A program made the translations under genes and the position numbers. From Alphaproteobacteria bacterium (GTDB lineage: Bacteria; Myxococcota_A; UBA796; GCA-2862545), in assembly GCA_020632915.1 (NCBI GenBank), contig JACKEP010000026.1, positions 16,779-80,778 on the forward strand: a stretch of DNA of 64,000 nucleotides, read 5' to 3'. The notes under the pieces are model-generated. The model saw nothing but the letters and a program-made list of their open reading frames with translations. It had not been told where the DNA came from and ran no database searches. Of this stretch, positions 8,788 to 17,295 are shown one piece after another; positions within the stretch are counted from its first letter, which is position 1; each line of letters starts with the position of its first letter.

Positions 8788-10548
8788 GTGACCACGGTCC
8801 TCGGACACGACCCCGTCGACGTCGCCCACCGCTGGGCGATGGCGGCGGCCCGCCTCGCCGACGGCGAGACTCCGCCGAGGCCAGATGGCACGCCGCTCGC
8901 CGAGCTGGCGCGTTCGCCGGCCGCCGCCCGGGTGAGCGCGCTCGCCACCGAGGCCGGGCTGTTCTCGTTCCACTTCGAGCATCGCCTGCACCTGCCGCTC
9001 GCCCCGTCGTGGGTGCCGCCGTCGCAGCCCGAGCTCGCCGAGCCGCCCACGTGGCACCAGGGCGTGCTGCCCGAAGCCAAGTACCAGTCGTTCCGTCACG
9101 ACCTGCCGGTGGCGAGCTTCCACCCGCACCACCGCGGCAAGTGGTCGACCCACGAGCTGTGCCACGGCCTCGTCGGCTTCGGCTGGGCACCGGACGCCAC
9201 GCCGTTCTTCCACGCCACCGCGGGTCGGCTGGCGGAGCTGCTGCCGGTGGCACTCTGGTACTTCTTCGACGAGGCGTTCGCGGTGCGCTGCCCGGAGCAC
9301 CGCGGCCAGGGCGCCCTGTTCCGCACGTTCTGTCCGGCGTGCGAGCGCGTCGCGGCCGCCACGCCCACCGACGCGGACGCCGTGTCCCGCATCGAGGCGG
9401 GCCTGCGGTTCGTCGAGCAGGAGCTCGACGCCGTCGCGCGCTCCCGTCGCGCGGGACGACCGCTGTCGCACCGCTGGACGAGCATCGACCTGTGCAGTGA
9501 CGGCGTCGCCTACGCGCGCGCCCACGCGGTGCGGCTCGACGCTGCCGCGTTCCACGCCTACGTCGACGCCGTGGCCGTCGCGGGCGGCGGGTGGAGCGCC
9601 GACCTCGACGCCCTGCAGGACCGCGTGCTGGACGTGCTCGGCGGCATGATGGGCGGCGCCACGACACCGCTTGCCCCGTCGCCCGCGCACGGGCGGTGGC
9701 GGTGGGCGCTGCAGGACGTGGCGTGGCGGTTGCTGGAGGTCGCCACGGGCGACGCCGAGGCGCTCGACGCCGCCACGCAGACCCTGCTCGCCGATCTCGG
9801 CGGCGCCGTCGACGCCACCACCCGCGCCGACGGCGACCCGGCCGCCGTCGCGACCGCGGCCGTCGCGGCCCTCGTCCGCGACGCCGGCGCCGCGGGCCTC
9901 GACGTCCAGGCCGTCCTGGCGACGGGCTACCCCCTGCCGCACGTCGCCCCGAGCCCCGCGACCGTGCGCGAGGGGCTCGTGTCGAGCGTGCCCTTGTGCC
10001 TCGACCTGCTCGACGCCAGCGCCGACGACGCCATCGCCGCCTTCGTCGTGCAGGACGGGCTCACCCGCAGTCCCCTCGCCTCGCGGTGGGCGGCGTGGCT
10101 GCACCGGACCGCCCCGGGTGTGCTCGCCGACCTCGCCGCGTGGGAGGCCGCCGTCGCCACCCTGCCCGACCACGCCCCGGCCGACCTGCCGGGCCCCGGG
10201 GCCGACGATCGCCTCCGCCTCGGCGACACCGTCCGCCTGGTGCACGCCGCGCACGACGTGCTGGCGCTGGCGGAGCGGGTCGACCAGGGCGGGCTGACCG
10301 CCACGTGGACGCCCGCAGGCGTCGCGGTCCACGATCACGACGGCCAGGGGCTCGAGCCGTGCCCCACCGCCCTGGTCGTCGCGCGGGACGCCGACGCCGA
10401 GGTGCTGGTGCTCGACGTCGATCCTCAGACCGCGGCGGTCCTCGCGGCCCTCGGCGACGGGGGCGTCCCCGACCTCCCCGACGACGAACGGGAACCCCTC
10501 GTCGACTTCGGGGTCCTGGTGCCCGTGGCCCTGGCCGAACGCTGCTGA
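8788..10548 (+). CDS. Unknown protein with HExxH motif and Cys cluster
   Basis: 586 residues from the GTG at 8788, 19 bp after the MopE-repeat gene; no good ribosome site is seen, so the start is uncertain. No signal peptide or membrane segment, so probably cytoplasmic. A striking segment at about 97-190 contains HELCH (122-126, an HExxH pattern) followed by LVGFGW, an aromatic stretch (LPVALWYFFDEAFAVRC) and a possible zinc site of Cys168 plus CPAC (182-185). The middle is Ala/Asp-rich and helical. The last 60 residues (LEPCPTALVVARDADAEVLVLDVD, then short helices, then FGVLVP) resemble the small winged-helix recognition domains found in peptide-maturation proteins, but this is a weak inference. 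I do not recognise the family. Its neighbours suggest a role with the HxsB-like protein and MopE-repeat lipoproteins. Confidence 0.7.
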   Translation: MTTVLGHDPVDVAHRWAMAAARLADGETPPRPDGTPLAELARSPAAARVSALATEAGLFSFHFEHRLHLPLAPSWVPPSQPELAEPPTWHQGVLPEAKYQSFRHDLPVASFHPHHRGKWSTHELCHGLVGFGWAPDATPFFHATAGRLAELLPVALWYFFDEAFAVRCPEHRGQGALFRTFCPACERVAAATPTDADAVSRIEAGLRFVEQELDAVARSRRAGRPLSHRWTSIDLCSDGVAYARAHAVRLDAAAFHAYVDAVAVAGGGWSADLDALQDRVLDVLGGMMGGATTPLAPSPAHGRWRWALQDVAWRLLEVATGDAEALDAATQTLLADLGGAVDATTRADGDPAAVATAAVAALVRDAGAAGLDVQAVLATGYPLPHVAPSPATVREGLVSSVPLCLDLLDASADDAIAAFVVQDGLTRSPLASRWAAWLHRTAPGVLADLAAWEAAVATLPDHAPADLPGPGADDRLRLGDTVRLVHAAHDVLALAERVDQGGLTATWTPAGVAVHDHDGQGLEPCPTALVVARDADAEVLVLDVDPQTAAVLAALGDGGVPDLPDDEREPLVDFGVLVPVALAERC

Positions 10549-10657
10549 TCGGTGCGGCACGACGGCGTGCCCGCGGGCCCCGGCCGCAATAGGACCCCGG
10601 GAGCGCGCGCCAGCGCCAGGGTCGAGCCGGCCCGCATCGCGGCCCGCACGGTGATCG

Positions 10658-12046
10658 ATGCGCCTGGCCCCCCCGACGTCGCTGGTTCCCCACGTTGCGG
10701 CCGCCGCGACGGCGCTGCTGGCGGCCACCGCTGCAGCCGCAGCCACGCCGGCGTCGCCCACGGCCGCCACCGTCCACACCCTGCCGAACGGGCTCACCGT
10801 GGTCATCGAGGAGCAGCACCGCACCGACCAGGTGGCGCTGTTCCTGCGCTACGGCGTGGGCTCGCGCGACGAAGGCGTCGGCGAGCACGGCTGCGCCCAC
10901 CTCTTCGAGCACCTGATGTTCGAGGGCTCGGCGAACGTGCCCACCAACATGTTCGACACCTGGCTCACCGCGGGTGGCGGCGACAACAACGCCTACACGT
11001 CCGAGGACGAGACGGTCTACCACATGACCTTCCCGTCGGGCGCCCTCGACCTGGCCCTGTTCCTCGAGTCCGACCGGATGGGCTTCCTCGACGCCGGACT
11101 CGACGCCGCCAACCTCGCCAACCAGCAGAAGGTCGTGCTCCAGGAGCGTCGCCAGGGCTACGCCGAGCCCCACGGCCGCGACAGCGACGTGGTCTCCCGG
11201 GTGCTCTACCCCGAGGGCCACCCTTACCACGTGCCCGTCATCGGCACGGTCGCCGACGTCGAGGGCTTCTCGCTCGACGGCGTGCTGGACTTCTGGCAGC
11301 GCCACTACCGCCCCCGCAACGCGGTCCTCGTGCTCGTGGGCAACGTCGACACCGACGCGGCCCTCGCCTCGGTCACCCGGTGGTTCGCCGACGTGCCCGA
11401 TCCCGGTCCTGCCGTGGCCCGCGTCGACGGCCCCACGCCCCCCGCCGTGCCCGCCGACGCCCTGGTGATCGACGAGGTCGACGACCGGAGCGTGACGCTC
11501 GCGTGGCGTACCGTGCCGCTGGGCCACCCCGACGAGCCCGCGCTCGACGTGCTGTCCTACGTGCTCGACAACGGCCGCGGCACGCGCCTGGCCGACGCGC
11601 TCTACTACAAGCACCCGCTGGCCAGCGCGTTCGGGGTGTGGTCGGGGATGTCCGCCATCGACGGCACGTTCCAGGTCGACGTCACCTCGGCCGGCCCGCC
11701 GCTGCCGCGCCTCGTGAAGGTGATCGACGCCACGCTGGCGCGCGTGGTGCGCAAGCCGCCGTCCCAGGAAGAGGTCGACCGCGCCCGCAAGGCGTTGCTC
11801 GCCGGCATCGAGGACACGCTGGAGACGCCGGAGGGTCGCGCGGGCCTGCTGCTGTACTGCCACGACACCTACGGCGACCCCAACTGCCTCGGCCCCGAGC
11901 TCGCCCGCTACGAGGCCGTCACGCCCGCCGACGTGGCGCGCGTGGCCGGCACGTGGCTCGCGCCCGAAGCCCGCGTGACGCTGTCGGTCGTGGCCGACGG
12001 TGACGGCGGATCGCTGCCCGGCGCCGCGCCGGTGGAGCTGCCATGA
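10658..12046 (+). CDS. Secreted M16-family zinc peptidase (catalytic subunit)
   Basis: 462 residues with an N-terminal Ala-rich signal peptide (about 1-30). The inverted zinc motif HLFEH is at 81-85 within GVGEHGCAHLFEHLMFEGS, and the downstream glutamate is in VVLQERRQGYAEP (about Glu163), as in pitrilysin/processing-peptidase enzymes. Length fits bacterial M16 subunits that work as dimers with a partner lacking the motif; that partner is the next gene, joined by a 4-bp ATGA overlap. Expected to act in the periplasm on peptides or misfolded proteins. The ATG at 10658 is the first start giving a signal peptide; no clear ribosome site precedes it. A TAGGAC box at 10590-10595 may be its -10 element. 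Confidence 0.9.
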   Translation: MRLAPPTSLVPHVAAAATALLAATAAAAATPASPTAATVHTLPNGLTVVIEEQHRTDQVALFLRYGVGSRDEGVGEHGCAHLFEHLMFEGSANVPTNMFDTWLTAGGGDNNAYTSEDETVYHMTFPSGALDLALFLESDRMGFLDAGLDAANLANQQKVVLQERRQGYAEPHGRDSDVVSRVLYPEGHPYHVPVIGTVADVEGFSLDGVLDFWQRHYRPRNAVLVLVGNVDTDAALASVTRWFADVPDPGPAVARVDGPTPPAVPADALVIDEVDDRSVTLAWRTVPLGHPDEPALDVLSYVLDNGRGTRLADALYYKHPLASAFGVWSGMSAIDGTFQVDVTSAGPPLPRLVKVIDATLARVVRKPPSQEEVDRARKALLAGIEDTLETPEGRAGLLLYCHDTYGDPNCLGPELARYEAVTPADVARVAGTWLAPEARVTLSVVADGDGGSLPGAAPVELP

Positions 12047-13545
12047 GCCCGCGCGCCTGGCCCCTCCACCTTGCGCTGGCGGCTTCGCTCGTCGCCAGCA
12101 CCGCCCGCGCCGCCGACGTCGCAGCCGCGGCGGCCGCCGCGCCCGCGCTCCCCGCCGTCGACCGCAGCGCCCCGCCGCCGGTCACGCCGGCGTCCCCGAT
12201 GGACGTCCCCGCCCTCGACGTCGACCCGGTCCGTCCCGGCGTGCGCATCCTCTGGGTCCCCGTGCCCGGGGTCCGTCGGGTGGCCGTCACCGCCTACCTG
12301 GGCAGCGGCCAGCTCGCGCTCGACGGCGGCTCCACCGCGGCCAACGAGCTGCTCGGCGACCAGTGGTCCGTGGCCACGCGCGGCCACGCCGCCGACGCCC
12401 TGGAGCAGGCCGAGACCGACCTCGACGCGTCCCTGTGGGCCGGCCTCGATCTGCGGCATGCCTGGGTGGCGCTGTCGGTGCCCCGCGACGACCTCGGCGC
12501 CGGCCTCGACCTGTTCGAGGAGGTGCTCAGGGAGCCCACGTTCCCCGGGCGCGAGCTCAAGCGCAGCAAGACCGACCTGACGATGTGGCTCGGCTCGGCG
12601 GCGCCGCACAGCCCGTCCACCGTGGCGGCCTACGCCGAACGCTACGGCTGGTACGCCCCCGACGAGCCCCGCGGCACCGACCGCGTCGACCTCGGCAAGG
12701 TGGCCAGCGTCAAGCGGGCCGACCTGGTGCGTCGCCATGCCACGCTGCTGGCCACCAGCCCCATCGACCTGCTCGTCGTCGGCGACGTCGACCGTGCCGC
12801 GCTGCGTCCACGCCTCGTCGCCCTGGTCGACGGCCTCGGCGCCGACGCGGCCTGGGCGCCGGCCGTGCCCGCCCATCCGGCCCGCGGCGAGCGCTACATC
12901 GGGATCGACCTGCCCGGCATCGATCAGGCGAACCTCGTCGTGCGGTGCGCGGCGCCCCCGTGGAACGCCCCCGACGCCGCAGCGTTCCGCGCCGTGCAGT
13001 ACGCCATCGGCGGCACGTTCCTGTCCCGACTCAACGCCAACCTGCGCGAGGACAAGGGCTACACCTACGGCGGCTACAGCCGGTGGTACCCCAACGACAC
13101 CGACGGCGTCTGGTCCTTCCGGGTGCAGGTCGACCAGGCCGTCGTCGGTGACGCCCTGCGCGAGGTGTTCACCGAGATGGACGCGATGATGGCCACCGGC
13201 CTCCGCGACGACGAGCTCGCCGCGTTCCGTGTCAGCGAGGTCACTGACTGGAACCTGCTGCTCGGCACGACCGACGACGCGGACAGCGCCTACAGCACCC
13301 TCGTCGAGCGCCGGTCCAGCGTCGCTGCGGCACGCGCCGATCTCGCCGCCGGCCAGGCGGTCACGATCGCCGACACCCTCGATGCGGCCCGCACCTGGCT
13401 GGGCGGACCGGAGCGCCTGGTCGTCGTCGTCGGCGATCGCAGCGTGATCGCGCCTCAGCTCGACGGCGTCGTGCCCGACGTCACCTGGTACACCCCCGAG
13501 CAGGCCGTGTTCGGGCGGCTCGACCCCGTGGAGCCCACGCCGTGA
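12043..13545 (+). CDS. Secreted M16-family peptidase, non-catalytic partner
   Basis: 500 residues, ATG overlapping the stop of the preceding gene (ATGA). Signal peptide at about 1-24 (ends TARA-AD). At the place of HxxEH the protein reads TAANELLGD, so the zinc site is absent. The substrate-binding Arg/Tyr segment typical of inactive M16 partners is present (LNANLREDKGYTYGGYSRW, about residues 328-346). Together the two genes should form a chambered heterodimer with one active site. The next gene again overlaps by 4 bp. Confidence 0.9.
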   Translation: MSPRAWPLHLALAASLVASTARAADVAAAAAAAPALPAVDRSAPPPVTPASPMDVPALDVDPVRPGVRILWVPVPGVRRVAVTAYLGSGQLALDGGSTAANELLGDQWSVATRGHAADALEQAETDLDASLWAGLDLRHAWVALSVPRDDLGAGLDLFEEVLREPTFPGRELKRSKTDLTMWLGSAAPHSPSTVAAYAERYGWYAPDEPRGTDRVDLGKVASVKRADLVRRHATLLATSPIDLLVVGDVDRAALRPRLVALVDGLGADAAWAPAVPAHPARGERYIGIDLPGIDQANLVVRCAAPPWNAPDAAAFRAVQYAIGGTFLSRLNANLREDKGYTYGGYSRWYPNDTDGVWSFRVQVDQAVVGDALREVFTEMDAMMATGLRDDELAAFRVSEVTDWNLLLGTTDDADSAYSTLVERRSSVAAARADLAAGQAVTIADTLDAARTWLGGPERLVVVVGDRSVIAPQLDGVVPDVTWYTPEQAVFGRLDPVEPTP

Positions 13546-14396
13546 CGTCGTCGCCCACCACCACCCACCCTCGCCACACCGCCGCCACGCTCAGCGCGCT
13601 GCTGGTGGGCGCCGTGGCGGGCGGGCTGGGCGTGTGGTTCGCCACGGAGCCCGAGCCCGAGCCCGAGCCGCCGGATCTGGTCGAGGTCGTCCGCGACTAC
13701 ACCGACCACGAGCTCGAGGTGGTGTGCCTGCCCTACATGCGCAAGACCGCCACCACGCTCGAAGAGGCCCAGACCCGTGTGGCGGCGCTGGAGTCGCGCA
13801 TCCGGGAGAAGGAAGACGAGATCGAGACGCTCGAGGACGAGCTGTCGAACCCGCCCGTCAAGGACGGCGCAGAGACGCTCAACACCCGCCTGGCCACCGC
13901 CCGCGAGCAGCTGTCCGACCTGGAGCAGCAGCTGGCGCGCGCCCAGGAGGACAAGGTCAAGCTGCTGGTCGACCTCAAGCAGACGCGGGAGGCGCTGGCC
14001 GGCACGCGCATCGAGCTCGCGGCCAGCGAGGCCCGGGTCGTCGAGGCCAAGCAGGAGGCCCTCGATCAGCGGTGGACGTCGTTCGTGCAGAACGCCCAGC
14101 TGCGCATCTGTGAGGGCGGCAACGCCGCGGGCGTGCGCCTGTGCCGCGAGCTCGTCGACGCGCGGATGTCGCCCCACGAGAAGCGCTACAAGGACTGCGT
14201 CCGCTCCGGCCAGGCGATTCCGGAGGTGCGCAAGGCGCGGCGCGGCGAGGAGATCGCCCGCGACTTCACCACCTGGATCGACCCCGACGATCGCACGCTG
14301 CGCGATTGGTACATCTACTTCTGCGACCCCGATCTGCCCGAGGCCGGTCAGCAGGGTCGCGACGACTCGCCGTTCGAGCCCACGCCGTTCGACTGA
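13542..14396 (+). CDS. Membrane-anchored coiled-coil protein, unknown function
   Basis: 284 residues, GTG start inside the previous stop (GTGA). One N-terminal membrane segment (about 14-34) followed by an EPEPEPEP run, then a long coiled coil (about 60-180, rich in E/K/R/L with heptad-like spacing), then a conserved-looking C-terminal domain with four cysteines (about 190-270, for example CEGGN, LCRELVDARMSP, YKDCVRSG, YIYFCDP). Translational coupling suggests it works with the M16 pair, perhaps as an envelope scaffold. No family recognised. Confidence 0.75.
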   Translation: MTSSPTTTHPRHTAATLSALLVGAVAGGLGVWFATEPEPEPEPPDLVEVVRDYTDHELEVVCLPYMRKTATTLEEAQTRVAALESRIREKEDEIETLEDELSNPPVKDGAETLNTRLATAREQLSDLEQQLARAQEDKVKLLVDLKQTREALAGTRIELAASEARVVEAKQEALDQRWTSFVQNAQLRICEGGNAAGVRLCRELVDARMSPHEKRYKDCVRSGQAIPEVRKARRGEEIARDFTTWIDPDDRTLRDWYIYFCDPDLPEAGQQGRDDSPFEPTPFD

Positions 14397-14408
14397 GCGG
14401 ACGTCGAC

Positions 14409-14792
14409 CTACGACGCCTCGCGGAACTCGCCCGAGGCTGGATCGACGTCGGCGGCGTCGAGCGCGTCGCGCAGCCACGGATCGTCGGCGAAGTCGATCG
14501 TGAGCAGCAGCCGCGCGGCTGCGAGGCGGACCGGCGGCAGCGTCGACCAGATCGCCGCGGACAGGAACCGCGCCTCGGCCGCGTCGATGGGCGCGCCCTC
14601 CAGCCACCCGCGGCACCGGGCGCAGGCGAGCAGGGTGCGGTCGGGGTCGGGCTCCTCGGGAAACGGCGGCAGCTCGTAGAGCCGGTTGTCGTCCCGCCCC
14701 TCGCACAGCTCGCACCGGCCGTGGGAGCGGCGGGTCAGGAGCTTGCCGAGCACGCCGACGGCGGCGCGCTGCTTGGGGCGCTTGCGAGCCAA
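14409..14792 (-). CDS. PhnA/YjdM-like zinc-ribbon protein
   Basis: 127 residues. The start is a TTG at 14792, chosen because a strong GGAGGTG ribosome site sits just before it and no ATG/GTG is better placed. Two CxxC pairs (Cys27/30 and Cys57/60) in RRSHGRCELCEG...LLACARC form a zinc ribbon, and the following region (LSAAIWSTLPPVRLAAARLL) matches the conserved helix of the PhnA N-terminal family. The family is named after the alkylphosphonate operon but its members are not phosphonate lyases and their role is poorly defined. The typical C-terminal PhnA domain is absent. Convergent with the coiled-coil gene, 12 bp away. Confidence 0.75.
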   Translation of the reverse strand: MARKRPKQRAAVGVLGKLLTRRSHGRCELCEGRDDNRLYELPPFPEEPDPDRTLLACARCRGWLEGAPIDAAEARFLSAAIWSTLPPVRLAAARLLLTIDFADDPWLRDALDAADVDPASGEFREAS

Positions 14793-14859
14793 GGGACACC
14801 TCCAGGCGCGCTCCCGGGGCGAGAGCGCCCCGCGACGGCCGGGCGCCCGTGGCGCGCCC

Positions 14860-15489
14860 CTACTGTGTCACCACGCCGCCGTCGACGATCGGGACGTCCC
14901 AGACGGCCTCGAGCATCAGGTGGTCGAACTTGCCTGCGGCGTCGACCATGGTGGCCCAGCTGCGCCCGTAGCTGCCCACCGCAGCGAGCTTCTTGGCCTC
15001 TTCGAACGCCGCCTTGGCCTGCCACCACCGCGACATCAGCGACTCGTCGCGGCGCTCCCGCACCAGCTCGCGCACCGCCATCGCCCGGGGCTCGAGGATG
15101 TCGAGGTAGGCCTTGACCGTGAGCTTGATCGGCTCGGACGTGCGCACCGAGAACACCTCGTTCGCGCCGACCGTCATCTCGGAGCGCGCGGTGCTGGCCT
15201 CGATGAACGCCGTCTTCCAGTCGCCGATGGCGCCGCGCTGCTGGACCACGCGAAAGGCGGTGACGCCGTGTTGGAAGGCGAGCTTGGCCTCGTCGGTGAT
15301 GTCGAGGCGCCCTTCGCGGACCTCCTTCTTGATCACCTGGACCATCGCGTAGACGGCGTCGGCCTCGGCATCGAGCGACGTCGCTGAGGTCTCGATCGCG
15401 GCGACATCGGCGGCGTGCGCAACCTCGGGCAGGGCGACGACGCCACCGCCTGCGAACGCCATGCCGAGCACGAAACCGAGGACCCTCAT
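14860..15489 (-). CDS. Secreted protein of unknown function
   Basis: 209 residues with a clear signal peptide (about 1-26, ending VAHA-AD). ATG at 15489 is preferred: GGGAGG lies 7 bp before it; a GTG one codon upstream (15492) is possible. The mature protein is helical, with no recognised domain; features include FQHGVTAFRVVQQRGAIGDW and a Trp-rich segment MSRWWQAKAAFEEAKKL. A TAGGAT box at 15514-15519 on this strand, 24 bp before the start, is a likely -10, so it is transcribed separately from the TldD-like pair. The 67-bp gap downstream, before the PhnA-like gene, holds a GGGGCG-AGAG-CGCCCC hairpin (14816-14831). Confidence 0.75.
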   Translation of the reverse strand: MRVLGFVLGMAFAGGGVVALPEVAHAADVAAIETSATSLDAEADAVYAMVQVIKKEVREGRLDITDEAKLAFQHGVTAFRVVQQRGAIGDWKTAFIEASTARSEMTVGANEVFSVRTSEPIKLTVKAYLDILEPRAMAVRELVRERRDESLMSRWWQAKAAFEEAKKLAAVGSYGRSWATMVDAAGKFDHLMLEAVWDVPIVDGGVVTQ

Positions 15490-15513
15490 CACGCTGCCTC
15501 CCGTGTCGCGGCC

Positions 15514-15519
15514 ATCCTA
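15514..15519 (-). promoter_or_regulatory. -10-like box TAGGAT
   Basis: TAGGAT read on the minus strand, 24 bp before the ATG at 15489. One of many TAGG-type hexamers 20-40 bp before leader genes in this window. No good -35 is visible. Confidence 0.35.
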
Positions 15520-15525
15520 CCCAAA

Positions 15526-17295
15526 CTACCCGGGCGGGGGAAGTCGGGGCGCACGCGACGCGGCACGGGGCGCGGGGACGATCTCGAGCTCGCCCACGAT
15601 CACCGCGGGGGCGGTCATCCGGCACGGCGTGCCGTCGGTGGGTCCGAGGCTGCCGTCGTCGCCGCTGGTGGACGACAGGTAGTCCATGGTCACCGGGGGG
15701 CCCGCGGCCACGATCTCGCGCAGCACGCGCCGATCGACGCCGGCGAAGCGCGCGCCGCGCACCCGCTCGACGCGTCCGTCGGCGTACAGGCGCTCGACCA
15801 CGACCGGGTCGGGCAAGCCGTCGACGTCGTCACGGGACCACGCCTCGGGGTCGTCGAGCCAGGCCAGGCTCGGCGCCTGCAACCGGCGCACGACGACGAC
15901 GTGGTCGAGCCCGTAGGCGGCGGCGGCGCGCAGGGCCTTGCGGTGCAGCGCAGCGAGGGCGAGCGCCCGGTCCGGCACCACCGTGGTGAGCGACGCAGCC
16001 CCCTCCGCGCGGTCGGACAGGGAGGCGCGCGCGTGGCCGTTGCTGCCGGCCTCGTCCTTGCGCGGCACCCGCGACGTGAACAGCTCGCGCACGATCCCGT
16101 CGCGCACCGCGACCACGGCGCGGGCTGGCACGCCCTCGGCGTCGACGGTGTAGCTGCCGGGATGGTGGGGGTCGGCGGTCGGGTCGTCCGTCACCGTCCA
16201 ACCATCCGGCAGGACCCGGCGCAGCAACCGCGCCCCGTCGTCACCGCCGCCGAGCTCGCCGAGGAAGCTGTCGAACGGGATGCGGGGGGGCGTGCCGCGC
16301 AGCTGGGGCACCAGGAGCCAGCGGAACAGATCCGCGGCGGCCTGGTCCTCGAAGACGACGGGCCCGACGTACTCGTCGGTCCATCGGGGGGCGTCGCCCC
16401 AGGCCACGACCTCCGAGGCCATCGCTGCGGCCTCGGCGGCCATCGCGTCGACGGGCGGCAGATCGTCGACCGTGCGGGCCGTCCACAGGCGCTGGTCGGC
16501 GAGGCGCTGGCCGTCGGGCGCGACCCACCACGCCGTCGCGCGCACCGTCGCCTCCTGCACGGGCGCCACGCGGCGTAGGCCCTCGGTGTCGAGCGTCCAC
16601 GACAACCCCCGCTCCAGGCCGACGTCCACGCGACTGACCTCCAACGCACCGGCGCCGGCCATCGCCCCGGACACGTCCAGCGCGAGGGCACGGGCCGCGC
16701 CGTCGGGCAGGGCCGGCGTGGCGGGGACGCGCGCGGGGGCGCCGGTCCACCCGGGATCGACCCACACCGCGTCGCCGAGCATCGTGTAGTCCCCCGGATG
16801 CTCCGGCGGCAGCACGGCCTGGGCCTGCTTGCGGCTGTACTGTTCGAGGGCGTCCTTGTACAGGCCGTCGACGAGGCGCCACGCGTCGGTGCGCGCGGCG
16901 TCCGGGGCGGCGTCCCGCGTCAGGCCGGTCATCCCGAAGCCATCCCGCCAGCCACCGAACCCGGTGTTGTCGTAGGACGGCGCGCCGACCCGGACCTCGG
17001 CGCCCAGCAGGTTCAGCGGCCGGGTGCGATCGCCGACGAGCGCGCCGCGGCTCGCGGTGGCCTGCTGGCTGTCGAGGGCGAGCAGCTTGAAGCGGAGCAG
17101 GTACAGCGGCGGGCTGTCGGGCAAGGCCAGCCCCTGCTGGGCGCGCGCCATCTCCGTGGCGAGGGCGGTGAGCACGGCCTGTTCGTCGGGGGTGGCCTCC
17201 CGGCGTGCGTCACCCTCGCCCGGCACGGCTGCGACGAGCGCAGGCAGCACGCCCAGCAGCGCCAGCGTCCGAAGGACCGTGGCCGCGCGGCTCAT
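15526..17295 (-). CDS. Exported TldE/PmbA-like protein lacking the metal motif
   Basis: 589 residues. ATG at 17295 overlaps the TGA of the upstream gene (ATGA). Signal peptide about 1-24 (LLGVLPALVAAVPG). The C-terminal two thirds follow the TldD/PmbA fold pattern: GPVVFEDQAAADLFRWLLVP near 360-380, RVLPDGWTVTDDPT, PGSYTVDAEGVPARAVVAVRDGIV, then TSRVPRK and SNGHARASLSD. The HExxxH metal motif of active TldD is not present (the matching region reads FEDQAAADL), as expected for the TldE/PmbA partner. The N-terminal 200 residues are less conserved. TldD/TldE normally form a cytosolic heterodimeric metalloprotease that degrades unfolded peptides and trims some modified peptides; export is unusual. 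It ends 33 bp before the next minus-strand start region. Confidence 0.85.
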   Translation of the reverse strand: MSRAATVLRTLALLGVLPALVAAVPGEGDARREATPDEQAVLTALATEMARAQQGLALPDSPPLYLLRFKLLALDSQQATASRGALVGDRTRPLNLLGAEVRVGAPSYDNTGFGGWRDGFGMTGLTRDAAPDAARTDAWRLVDGLYKDALEQYSRKQAQAVLPPEHPGDYTMLGDAVWVDPGWTGAPARVPATPALPDGAARALALDVSGAMAGAGALEVSRVDVGLERGLSWTLDTEGLRRVAPVQEATVRATAWWVAPDGQRLADQRLWTARTVDDLPPVDAMAAEAAAMASEVVAWGDAPRWTDEYVGPVVFEDQAAADLFRWLLVPQLRGTPPRIPFDSFLGELGGGDDGARLLRRVLPDGWTVTDDPTADPHHPGSYTVDAEGVPARAVVAVRDGIVRELFTSRVPRKDEAGSNGHARASLSDRAEGAASLTTVVPDRALALAALHRKALRAAAAYGLDHVVVVRRLQAPSLAWLDDPEAWSRDDVDGLPDPVVVERLYADGRVERVRGARFAGVDRRVLREIVAAGPPVTMDYLSSTSGDDGSLGPTDGTPCRMTAPAVIVGELEIVPAPRAASRAPRLPPPG

